7,127 bases of DNA from assembly GCA_947485425.1 (NCBI GenBank), contig CANKSK010000050.1:1-7127 (forward strand), given 5' to 3'. A program made the translations under genes and the position numbers. The notes below the pieces were generated by a model that worked only from the letters and a program-made list of their open reading frames with translations, was not told where the DNA came from and searched no databases. The first letter of the stretch is position 1, and each line of letters begins with the position of its first letter. Source of the stretch: Bacteroidota bacterium. GTDB taxonomy: Bacteria > Bacteroidota > Bacteroidia > AKYH767-A > CANKSK01. Below, in pieces: positions 1 to 6,244 of this stretch.

Positions 1-714
1 AAGCCCCCCACTCACGGATTGGATATACTTTTCATCCGGATTAGGAATTTCGTAGTAGGGTATTTCTTTTGTTTCCTGCTGATTGACAATAACATAGTGG
101 CCCGGAGAAAGTTTCTTTACCTTTTGAAAAATACTATTTTTTCCAGGAATATAATTCAGTTGGAAGTAGGTAAACAGAGAATCCTGATCAATGTCACGCT
201 CAATTCCATAGGCCAAAAGAGCTTTCATCTCAGAAGCAAAAATAATTTTATCGGCATCTGAATACATCAAAAGCGGTTTTACGCCCATGCGATCTCTTGC
301 CAAGAAAAGACTTTTTTCATTGGCGTCGTAGATAGCCAAAGCAAAAAAGCCGTTTATTTTCTGCAGACAAGAAGGGCCTTCCTGAATAAACAGTTTGAGT
401 AATACTTCTGTGTCTGAATCAGTAGAAAATGAAACACCCAAAGAGCGCATTGCCTGACGATGCTCCTGGTAGTTGAAAAATTCTCCATTGAAAACAATTG
501 TATACCTGCCCGAATCATCGGTCATGGGTTGTTTACCCCCTTCAGACAGGTCAATAATAGAGAGTCTCCTATGCCCAAGGGCAACGCGGTCTTGAATGAA
601 GATACCCTCTGCGTCTGGCCCTCTTTTTTCTAAACAACTTAATGCATCAGGTACGCGAGATAAAAATGCATTGCCATTTTCATTCAGCGCGAATATGCCG
701 GTTATGCCGCACAT
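1..714 (-). CDS. asnB: Asparagine synthetase (glutamine-hydrolysing), N-terminal part, cut by window edge
   Basis: Cytoplasmic enzyme that makes asparagine from aspartate, ATP and glutamine-derived ammonia. The 238 codons seen cover the class II glutamine amidotransferase domain; the synthetase domain lies beyond base 1. The protein begins MCGITGIFAL, so Cys2 becomes the N-terminal nucleophile after Met removal, which fixes the start. Other visible family residues are RGPD (31-34), GHRRLSIID (47-55, with the glutamine-binding Arg49), FNGE (75-78), SDTE (100-103) and ARDRMGVKPL (139-148). The start lies 54 nt after the lpdA stop on the same strand, so the two may be co-transcribed; I see no clear promoter of its own. 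The leader has no Shine-Dalgarno. Family assignment is firm. AsnB rather than another class II amidotransferase rests on the GxKPL segment and the SEMKAL motif (161-166), both typical of asparagine synthetases. Confidence 0.93.
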   Translation of the reverse strand, partial: MCGITGIFALNENGNAFLSRVPDALSCLEKRGPDAEGIFIQDRVALGHRRLSIIDLSEGGKQPMTDDSGRYTIVFNGEFFNYQEHRQAMRSLGVSFSTDSDTEVLLKLFIQEGPSCLQKINGFFALAIYDANEKSLFLARDRMGVKPLLMYSDADKIIFASEMKALLAYGIERDIDQDSLFTYFQLNYIPGKNSIFQKVKKLSPGHYVIVNQQETKEIPYYEIPNPDEKYIQSVSGGL

Positions 715-768
715 AGTAAGTTTTCAAGGGTATTGGATATGGAAATTCTAAAGTTCAAACACCAAAGA

Positions 769-2157
769 CTAAATATGTATTACCTCGCCATAGGCTGCTG
801 CCACGGCTTCCATGATGGCTTCACTCATGGTTGGATGGGGATGAACGGATTTGATGATTTCATGGCCAGTGGTTTCAAGCTTTCTTGCCACTACTACTTC
901 GGCTATCATTTCAGTGACATTGGAGCCAATCATGTGAGCGCCTAGCCATTCTCCGTATTTTGCATCAAAAATCACTTTTACAAAGCCATCCTTTTGGCCT
1001 GATGCACTGGCTTTTCCGGAGGCTGAATAAGGGAATTTTCCTATTTTTAATTCATAACCGGCTGCCAAAGCTGCTTTTTCAGTATATCCCACAGAAGCAA
1101 TTTCAGGTAAACAATAGGTGCAACCCGGAATATTTTGATAATCAAGGGGTTCTGGATTTAATCCGGCAATATTTTCTACACATAATATTCCTTCCGCAGA
1201 AGAAACATGTGCCAAGGATTGTCCCGGAACGCAGTCGCCAATGGCATAATATCCTTGCATATTGGTTTGATAATAGGCATTTACCATGATTTTTCCTTTG
1301 TCGGTGATAATTCCCGTTTCTTCCAATCCAATGTTTTCAAGGTTGGCGGTAATACCAACGGCAGACAAAACGACCTCTGCTTCTATTGTGGTGGTTTCGT
1401 TTTTGCCCGAAATATGAACCTTGCAAAGTTTCCCTGACGTATCTACAGACTCTACTGAAGAATCGGTTCGAACATCAATTCCTGCTTTTTTGAAGGATCG
1501 CAGGAGTTGTTTTGAAATTTCCTCATCTTCTACGGGAACGATAGAAGGCATAAACTCAATTAAACTGACTTTGGTTCCTAGGGAATTATAAAAATAGGCA
1601 AATTCAGATCCGATGGCACCAGAACCCACAACAACCATTGATTCAGGTAGTTTTTCCAGCACCATGGCCTCACGATAGCCGATAATTTTTTTGCCATCCT
1701 GCTTTAGATTTGGCAATTCCCTTGAGCGAGCACCGGTGGCAATGATAATGTGGTCTGCCTCATACACTTCTTTTTTTCCTTCTGAATCGGTTACCTCTAC
1801 TTTTTTGCCCGGTTTCACCACCCCGTAACCGGCAAGGTGTTCTATTTTGTTCTTTTTAAATAGGGATTGTATGCCTTTGTTCATACCTGCAGCCACATCA
1901 CGGCTTCTTTTAATAACAGCAGGAAAATCAACTTCTGCTGATGAAACACGGATGCCATAATCCGAGGCATGTTTCAAATATTCAAAAACCTGTGCACTTT
2001 TTAACAAGGCTTTGGTGGGTATACATCCCCAGTTTAGGCAAACGCCTCCAAGTTCTGACTTTTCAACAACTGCGGTTTTAAAGCCCAATTGTGACGCCCT
2101 AATGGCTGCTACATATCCCCCGGGCCCACTGCCAATTACGATGATATCAAATTTCAT
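769..2157 (-). CDS. lpdA: Dihydrolipoyl dehydrogenase (E3)
   Basis: FAD flavoprotein that reoxidises dihydrolipoyl groups of 2-oxoacid dehydrogenase complexes and the glycine cleavage system, passing electrons to NAD+. Its 462 residues match the usual E3 length. In order: the FAD-binding GSGPGGYVAA (9-18), the redox disulfide CLNWGC (Cys40, Cys45), ATG (140-142), the NAD-binding GSGAIGSEFA (178-187) followed by Glu201 at the end of the next strand (favouring NAD over NADP), the second FAD motif YYAIGDC (303-309), and the C-terminal dimerisation domain ending in HPHPTMSE, whose His441 and Glu446 should be the catalytic base pair. All key residues are intact. The start sits just before the first beta strand, as in homologues. 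No E1 or E2 gene is nearby, so it appears to be a stand-alone E3 that could serve several complexes. The gene ends in TAG, with asnB following. Confidence 0.96.
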   Translation of the reverse strand: MKFDIIVIGSGPGGYVAAIRASQLGFKTAVVEKSELGGVCLNWGCIPTKALLKSAQVFEYLKHASDYGIRVSSAEVDFPAVIKRSRDVAAGMNKGIQSLFKKNKIEHLAGYGVVKPGKKVEVTDSEGKKEVYEADHIIIATGARSRELPNLKQDGKKIIGYREAMVLEKLPESMVVVGSGAIGSEFAYFYNSLGTKVSLIEFMPSIVPVEDEEISKQLLRSFKKAGIDVRTDSSVESVDTSGKLCKVHISGKNETTTIEAEVVLSAVGITANLENIGLEETGIITDKGKIMVNAYYQTNMQGYYAIGDCVPGQSLAHVSSAEGILCVENIAGLNPEPLDYQNIPGCTYCLPEIASVGYTEKAALAAGYELKIGKFPYSASGKASASGQKDGFVKVIFDAKYGEWLGAHMIGSNVTEMIAEVVVARKLETTGHEIIKSVHPHPTMSEAIMEAVAAAYGEVIHI

Positions 2158-2173
2158 AAAATCTTTGTTTATG

Positions 2174-2206
2174 GCCCTTTAAAGTCCAATTGGGCTCTTT
2201 CAGGGC
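2174..2206 (-). other. Possible hairpin in the lpdA 5' leader
   Basis: An interrupted inverted repeat lies 16 nt upstream of the lpdA ATG. The outer arms GCCCT (2174-2178) and AGGGC (2202-2206) pair. After a small internal loop AAAG (2181-2184) pairs with CTTT (2197-2200), and the centre holds the palindrome CCAATTGG (2186-2193). In the lpdA mRNA this would fold just before the ribosome site. No T-run follows it on the minus strand, so it does not look like a terminator. Just upstream (2222-2229) is a one-mismatch minus-strand match to the -7 box, TATCTTCG, with a poor -33 box, so the transcript could begin close to the hairpin. Pairing is seen by eye; function is a guess. Confidence 0.35.
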
Positions 2207-2283
2207 TTGTTTATTATGTCGCGAAGATAGTAATAATTTTGCCAATCGGAATCTTTAGAACTTCTGTTATCTATCCCTTTCTG

Positions 2284-2313
2284 TTGAAAAAAACAATGGA
2301 ACCCCTATATTTG
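2284..2313 (+). promoter_or_regulatory. Bacteroidota-type promoter of the M61 peptidase gene
   Basis: TTG at 2284-2286, a 19-nt spacer, and TATATTTG at 2306-2313 form a full match to the Bacteroidota housekeeping consensus (TTG or TTTG, about 19-21 nt, TAnnTTTG). The transcript would start near 2320, leaving a leader of about 30 nt before the ATG at 2352. That leader (2320-2351) is A/T rich with no Shine-Dalgarno. Confidence 0.7.
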
Positions 2314-2351
2314 CATACCAATGTGAAATCAGTTTCCTTTTATATAAACTT

Positions 2352-4079
2352 ATGAGATATATCGTTTCTTATCAAACACCCCATCATCATTTTGTAGATA
2401 TTGAATGCATCTATGAAAACAACAATGAAGCTTTTTTGGATTTTCAATTGCCCTCTTGGCGCCCCGGACGATATGAAACTGCCAATTTTGCAAAAAATGT
2501 GAAGGCCTGGCGGGTTGAGGATAAAAATGGGAAAGCGCTTCCTTTTCAGAAAACGTCAAAAGATTGTTGGCGGGTAAAGGCCGATGCTGCCGAGGAAGTC
2601 CATGTAAAGTTTAGCTATTATGCCTATCAATTGGATGCCGGTGCTTGCTGGCTTGATGACCATCAATTGTATATCAATGGGGTGCATTGCTTTCCGTTTA
2701 TTCCCGGTAAAGCCGCAGAACCTTGTATATTGGAATTGGTTCTTCCTGAAAATTATCAAATTGCTTGTGGCTTGAGGGAAATTCAGCCGAATGTTTTGTT
2801 TGCCGATAGTTATGATACATTGGTTGACAGTCCATTGATTGCTTCAGCTTCTTTAAAGCACCAAACCTACACCGTTGGAGAAAATCTTTTTCACATTTGG
2901 ATTCAAGGTGAATGTAAACCGGATTGGGAAAAAATGATTCAAGATTTTACGCTTTTTTCCAAAGCACAGTTGCAATGCATGAAAGAGGTCCCTTTTGAAG
3001 AATATCATTTTCTTATACAAGTTTTACCCCATCGATTTTATCATGGTGTAGAGCATATTAATTCTACGGTCTTGGCTTTGGGGCCGGGTTATGATTTGAT
3101 GAATTCTCAATTGTATCCAGAATTATTGGGGGTTGCCTCTCATGAACTATTTCATGCATGGAATGTAAAAAGTATCAGGCCTGCAGAAATGATTCCATAT
3201 GATTATACAAAAGAAAATTATTCCAGAATGGGTTTTGTATATGAAGGCGTAACGACCTATTATGGCGATCTTTTTTTATATCGATCTGGCGTATTTACAG
3301 AAATAGAATATTTTCAAACTTTAAATGCACAACTACAAAAACATTTCGATAATCCTGGAAGATTTAATCTTTCTGTTGCAGATGCTTCTTTTGATACCTG
3401 GCTTGATGGTTATGTTGAGGGCGTTCCGGGTAGAAAAACATCAATATATACCGAGGGCTGTTTGCTTGCTTTTATGGTGGATGTGATGATCCGTCGTTCA
3501 ACAGGTAATCAAAAATCTTTGGACGATATCATGACGCATTTATATTTCCATTTTGCTCAAAAAAAGAAGGGGTATACGGAAGCAGATTATCTGGAAGCGC
3601 TAGAAACCATCTCGGGCACTTCTTTTGTAGAATTTTTTAATGCATATGTTTTTGGAACGCGTTCATTTGATGCACCTTTGACTGAAATAAGTTCATATAT
3701 AGGATTACAACTTCTGAAGGAGCCCTCAAAGAAATATCATGAAAGAGAATTGGGCTTTAGACTAAGGCCCGGTTCATCGGCTATCATAGGAACGGTTATG
3801 CCTGATTCAGTTGCTTTTAGGGCTGGTCTTTCCAGTGGTGATGAAATTATCGCAATAAACAATATAAAAATCAGTGGAAACTTCCGCGAATGGGTAGAAT
3901 ATTTCTCAGGTGAAAAAATTTCTCTTGATGTTCATCTCAATGGCGAAATTCGAAAAGTTGAATTAGCTCCTGATGCTGAAAAGTATTTTGCAAATTATCA
4001 ATTGAAAAGAATGGATAACCAATCTCCTGATCAACAGAAAAATTTTCAAAACTGGTCAAATATTTTGAAGAATACTTGA
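2352..4079 (+). CDS. M61-family (glycyl aminopeptidase-like) zinc peptidase with PDZ domain
   Basis: Metallopeptidase of family M61; characterised members remove N-terminal glycine or alanine from peptides. The 575 residues are close to the family norm. The N-terminal M61 domain shows the typical LPSWRPGRYE (33-42). The catalytic gluzincin domain has GVEHINST (232-239) and HELFHAWN (264-271), where His264 and His268 bind zinc and Glu265 is the general base; Glu298 in YEGVTTYY (297-304) is the likely third ligand. A PDZ domain follows at about 448-540 (RPGSSAIIGTV, AGLSSGDEIIAI), then a charged, Gln/Asn-rich tail. The N-terminus, MRYIVSYQTP, is no signal peptide and I see no membrane segment, so the protein is predicted to be cytoplasmic, although some relatives are exported. 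It has its own promoter and converges on ridA. The family is clear; the exact substrate is unknown. Confidence 0.92.
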   Translation: MRYIVSYQTPHHHFVDIECIYENNNEAFLDFQLPSWRPGRYETANFAKNVKAWRVEDKNGKALPFQKTSKDCWRVKADAAEEVHVKFSYYAYQLDAGACWLDDHQLYINGVHCFPFIPGKAAEPCILELVLPENYQIACGLREIQPNVLFADSYDTLVDSPLIASASLKHQTYTVGENLFHIWIQGECKPDWEKMIQDFTLFSKAQLQCMKEVPFEEYHFLIQVLPHRFYHGVEHINSTVLALGPGYDLMNSQLYPELLGVASHELFHAWNVKSIRPAEMIPYDYTKENYSRMGFVYEGVTTYYGDLFLYRSGVFTEIEYFQTLNAQLQKHFDNPGRFNLSVADASFDTWLDGYVEGVPGRKTSIYTEGCLLAFMVDVMIRRSTGNQKSLDDIMTHLYFHFAQKKKGYTEADYLEALETISGTSFVEFFNAYVFGTRSFDAPLTEISSYIGLQLLKEPSKKYHERELGFRLRPGSSAIIGTVMPDSVAFRAGLSSGDEIIAINNIKISGNFREWVEYFSGEKISLDVHLNGEIRKVELAPDAEKYFANYQLKRMDNQSPDQQKNFQNWSNILKNT

Positions 4080-4194
4080 GCCGTTTTTCAACATCGAAAC
4101 ATTTTCTAGTACCCATTTAAGTGCCAAAACCGATAGAATTGCTTGAAAATGAATCCTTTTTTGATTGTTTTTTCCGTTTCTTTATGAATGGTTT

Positions 4195-4219
4195 ATAGCC
4201 TTTAGGATCATAAGGTTAT
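4195..4219. other. Inverted repeat in the peptidase-ridA spacer
   Basis: ATAGCCTT (4195-4202) pairs with AAGGTTAT (4212-4219), 8 pairs including one G-U, around a 9-nt loop. No T-run follows on either strand. This is the first of three small inverted repeats in the 259-nt gap between the convergent peptidase and ridA genes; otherwise that gap holds only T-rich sequence (about 4157-4182) and no credible ORF. Confidence 0.35.
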
Positions 4220-4247
4220 TCCTTCAAATGGAAGAAGTGCTATTTTT

Positions 4248-4265
4248 TAGACCTCTATAGGTCTA
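4248..4265. other. Perfect 7-bp inverted repeat in the peptidase-ridA spacer
   Basis: TAGACCT (4248-4254) and AGGTCTA (4259-4265) are perfect reverse complements around CTAT. A run of six T (4243-4248) lies on the left side on the plus strand. That is the wrong side for a plus-strand intrinsic terminator, and on the minus strand it reads as A after the hairpin. It could be a weak hairpin at the 3' end of either convergent transcript or a protein-binding palindrome. Confidence 0.4.
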
Positions 4266-4277
4266 CATTCACGATTG

Positions 4278-4311
4278 TTTACATGCATGTCCTTCAGAAT
4301 GTATATGTAAA
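4278..4311. other. Long imperfect hairpin just downstream of ridA
   Basis: TTTACAT (4278-4284) pairs with ATGTAAA (4305-4311). The stem can extend inward through G-U pairs and one C-A mismatch to 4290/4299, leaving an 8-nt loop (4291-4298). The left arm includes the 10-nt palindrome ACATGCATGT (4281-4290). It lies 27 nt past the ridA stop codon, where a 3' end would be expected, but it is A/T rich and lacks a U-tract. It may mark the end of ridA mRNA without being a classical intrinsic terminator. Confidence 0.4.
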
Positions 4312-4338
4312 TAGCAATTGAATTCGCCTCTGTGTATA

Positions 4339-4719
4339 TTATCCCTTAAAGGCAATACCTGAAATTTCAACTTTCATATTTTTGGGTAAGCAGGAAACCT
4401 GAACCGTTTCTCTTGCAGGGAAATCGCTTTTAAAGTAAGAACTATATACTTCGTTCATTTCTGCAAAATCATTCATGTCGGCTAAGAAAATGGTGCATTT
4501 TACCAAATTGCTGAAGTTCATATCTGCAGCTTGCAAAATAGCTCCCAAGTTTTCCATCACCTGCTTGGTTTCTTCTTTGATATCGCTCATCACCACATGA
4601 CCATTTTCAGGGTTTACGGCAATTTGACCGGAAACGTATAAAGTTTGGCCGGTGAGCACAGCTTGGCTATAAGGCCCTATTGGTGCGGGCGCTTTGGATG
4701 TTTCAATAATTTTTTTCAT
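4339..4719 (-). CDS. ridA: RidA family 2-iminobutanoate/2-iminopropanoate deaminase
   Basis: Small cytoplasmic enzyme, trimeric in the family, that hydrolyses reactive enamine/imine products of PLP enzymes such as serine and threonine dehydratases to 2-oxoacids plus ammonia, preventing damage to other PLP enzymes. The 126 residues are the usual length. Signature parts are APAPIGPYSQA (10-20, with Tyr17), YVSGQIAVNP (28-37), NLVKCTIFLADM (71-82) and the C-terminal PARETVQV (101-108) to VEISGIA (117-123). Arg103 corresponds to the substrate-carboxylate-binding arginine that marks the active RidA subfamily, and Glu118 matches the conserved glutamate near the active site. The start MKKIIET is the usual one. 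The gene is transcribed away from trpE across 108 nt and has promoter-like sequence just upstream. Deaminase activity is inferred from Arg103. Confidence 0.94.
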   Translation of the reverse strand: MKKIIETSKAPAPIGPYSQAVLTGQTLYVSGQIAVNPENGHVVMSDIKEETKQVMENLGAILQAADMNFSNLVKCTIFLADMNDFAEMNEVYSSYFKSDFPARETVQVSCLPKNMKVEISGIAFKG

Positions 4720-4739
4720 AGGAATCAGTATTTTCTGAC

Positions 4740-4778
4740 TTCAAATATACATCTATCCCGCAAAGGTTTTCAAATATA
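4740..4778. repeat. 10-bp direct repeat in the ridA-trpE divergent region
   Basis: TTCAAATATA occurs at 4740-4749 and again at 4769-4778, a period of 29 bp. On the minus strand each copy contains a perfect TATATTTG -7 box. The right copy also supplies the TTTG -33 element for the left one and lies about 50-60 bp before the chosen trpE start. It may be tandem promoters for ridA or a repeated regulator site between the two divergent units. Confidence 0.45.
4742..4774 (-). promoter_or_regulatory. Likely ridA promoter (Bacteroidota type)
   Basis: Read on the minus strand, TTTG (4771-4774), a 21-nt spacer and TATATTTG (4742-4749) match the Bacteroidota -33/-7 consensus. The -7 box lies 22 nt before the ridA ATG, giving a short leader of roughly 15 nt. 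A second identical -7 box (4771-4778) overlaps the -33 element and could serve a second start, with TTG at 4801-4803 after 22 nt. Confidence 0.6.
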
Positions 4779-4827
4779 TTTTATGAAAAGCAACTTTCCT
4801 CAAGCAATAAAGTATAAACACTTCTGC

Positions 4828-6243
4828 ATGAAAAAACACAAAATACATACTGTTTACCGGCAAATGCTGGCCGATACGGTCACTCCGGTAAGTATTTACC
4901 TCAAGTTGAGGGACCGATTTCCAGAAAGTATTTTGCTGGAAAGTTCAGATTATCACGGCAATGAAAATAGCTACTCCTACATTTGCTGCCGTCCTTTTGC
5001 AAGCATTAAAGCCGAAAATGGGACGTTAATATCTTCTTTTCCTGAAAAAAAACCTGTTTCAGTGTCTTTGGACGGCTTGAAGCTTCCCGAGGAAATCAAT
5101 CGCTTTCGAAATGCCTTTTCCTTTGAAGCGCAAAAGTTTCCTTTTATTAGCAATGGTCTTTTTGGCTATATTTCATATGATGCAGTTCAATATTTTGAAG
5201 ATATTGAATTAGCCAAACCCTCTGCACATGATCTTCAAATACCGGATGTTTTTTATTCCGTATATAATTTTGTTATCGTTGTGAATCACTTCAGAAATGA
5301 ATTGTTTGTCTTTAATAATTATACTTCAGGTTCCACACAGGATGCTTTGCAAGAAATAGATCAAATGATTTATCTGATAAAAAATAAAACCTATCCTTCC
5401 TACGGATTTTCCGCTTCTGATGAGGAGAAAAGTAATTTTACGGATGAGGATTTTTTGAAAAGACTTATTAAAATTAAAGAACACAATAAAAGGGGAGACG
5501 TATTTCAATTGGTTCTTTCTAGAAAGTTTTCCCGAAAATTCAAAGGAGATGAGTTTAATGTGTACAGAAGTTTGAGGTCTATCAATCCCTCTCCATATTT
5601 ATTTTATTTTGATTACGGAAATTTTAAGATTTTCGGATCCTCTCCCGAAGCCCAGTTGATTGTTAAAAATGGCAGGGCTTCTATTCATCCCATTGCGGGA
5701 ACCTTTGGCCGAACAGGCGATGATGAAGCAGATGCCAAGCTGGCTGAAAAATTGAAAATGGATGAAAAAGAAAATGCTGAGCATGTCATGCTTGTTGATT
5801 TGGCGAGAAATGATTTAAGTAGAAATTGCGAACAAGTGCATGTGGAAACTTTCCGGGAAATACAATATTATAGCCATGTGATTCATTTGGTTTCAAAAGT
5901 AAGTGCGAAGCTACATACAGGAATTTCTGCTATGCAAGTGATGGCAGATAGTTTTCCTGCAGGAACTTTAAGTGGTGCTCCTAAGTTTAAAGCAATGGAA
6001 CTTATTCATCAGTATGAATTTGGTAGAAGGGGATATTATGGTGGGTGTATCGGCTATTTGGGTTTTGATGATGAGTTTAACCATGCCATCATGATTAGAA
6101 CGTTTTTGAGCACCGATAATACCTTGCATTATCAGGCCGGTGCTGGTGTTGTAGATCAATCCATTGTTGTCAATGAACTCGAAGAGGTTAATAACAAATT
6201 ACGCGCACTTAAATCGGCTATTAAATTGGCAGAAGAAATATAA
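4828..6243 (+). CDS. trpE: Anthranilate synthase component I
   Basis: Converts chorismate plus ammonia (delivered by TrpG) to anthranilate, the first committed step of tryptophan synthesis. From the chosen start (MKKHKIHTVYRQ) it has 471 residues, the usual length for Bacteroidota TrpE. The frame is open back to 4645, but that part is antisense to ridA, and an in-frame ATG at 4783 adds only 15 unlike residues. The N-terminal LLESSD (36-41) and NPSPYLFYF (253-261) form the tryptophan feedback site. Catalytic-domain motifs are GSSPE (270-274), PIAGT (288-292), EHVMLVDLARNDLSR (318-332), FPAGTLSGAPK (376-386), GGCIGYLGF (405-413) and QAGAGVV (436-442). Ala290 in PIAGT indicates anthranilate synthase rather than PabB, which has lysine there. 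It ends 1 nt before trpG. Feedback inhibition is expected from the intact motif. I see no tryptophan-rich leader peptide upstream. Confidence 0.95.
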   Translation: MKKHKIHTVYRQMLADTVTPVSIYLKLRDRFPESILLESSDYHGNENSYSYICCRPFASIKAENGTLISSFPEKKPVSVSLDGLKLPEEINRFRNAFSFEAQKFPFISNGLFGYISYDAVQYFEDIELAKPSAHDLQIPDVFYSVYNFVIVVNHFRNELFVFNNYTSGSTQDALQEIDQMIYLIKNKTYPSYGFSASDEEKSNFTDEDFLKRLIKIKEHNKRGDVFQLVLSRKFSRKFKGDEFNVYRSLRSINPSPYLFYFDYGNFKIFGSSPEAQLIVKNGRASIHPIAGTFGRTGDDEADAKLAEKLKMDEKENAEHVMLVDLARNDLSRNCEQVHVETFREIQYYSHVIHLVSKVSAKLHTGISAMQVMADSFPAGTLSGAPKFKAMELIHQYEFGRRGYYGGCIGYLGFDDEFNHAIMIRTFLSTDNTLHYQAGAGVVDQSIVVNELEEVNNKLRALKSAIKLAEEI

Positions 6244-6244
6244 C

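Noticed and set aside
1..12. SGGL at the window edge of asnB, resembling the SGGLDSS ATP-binding motif
   Set aside because: It comes only about 14 residues after the YYEIP segment and lacks the preceding helix and DVPxGxxLSGG context. In Bacteroidota AsnB the true motif lies roughly 25-30 residues further on. The next bases are outside the window.
19..261. Plus-strand open frame of 80 codons
   Set aside because: It lies wholly antisense to the well-supported asnB N-terminal domain.
725..759. Possible asnB promoter on the minus strand (TTTG, 23 nt, TACCCTTG)
   Set aside because: The -7 box has one mismatch and lies so close to the ATG at 714 that the leader would be only a few bases. Read-through from lpdA is as likely.
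733..1437. Plus-strand open frames at 733-945, 960-1289 and 1207-1437
   Set aside because: They are antisense to lpdA, which carries all E3 motifs; the translations show no family resemblance.
2207..2241. Second plus-strand promoter candidate (TTG, 24 nt, TAATTTTG)
   Set aside because: The -7 box is perfect but the spacer is too long, and the 2284-2313 promoter fits better and lies at a normal distance from the peptidase start.
4157..4182. T-rich stretch after the peptidase gene as an intrinsic terminator
   Set aside because: No stem of more than about 4 bp precedes it, so it is only a composition feature.
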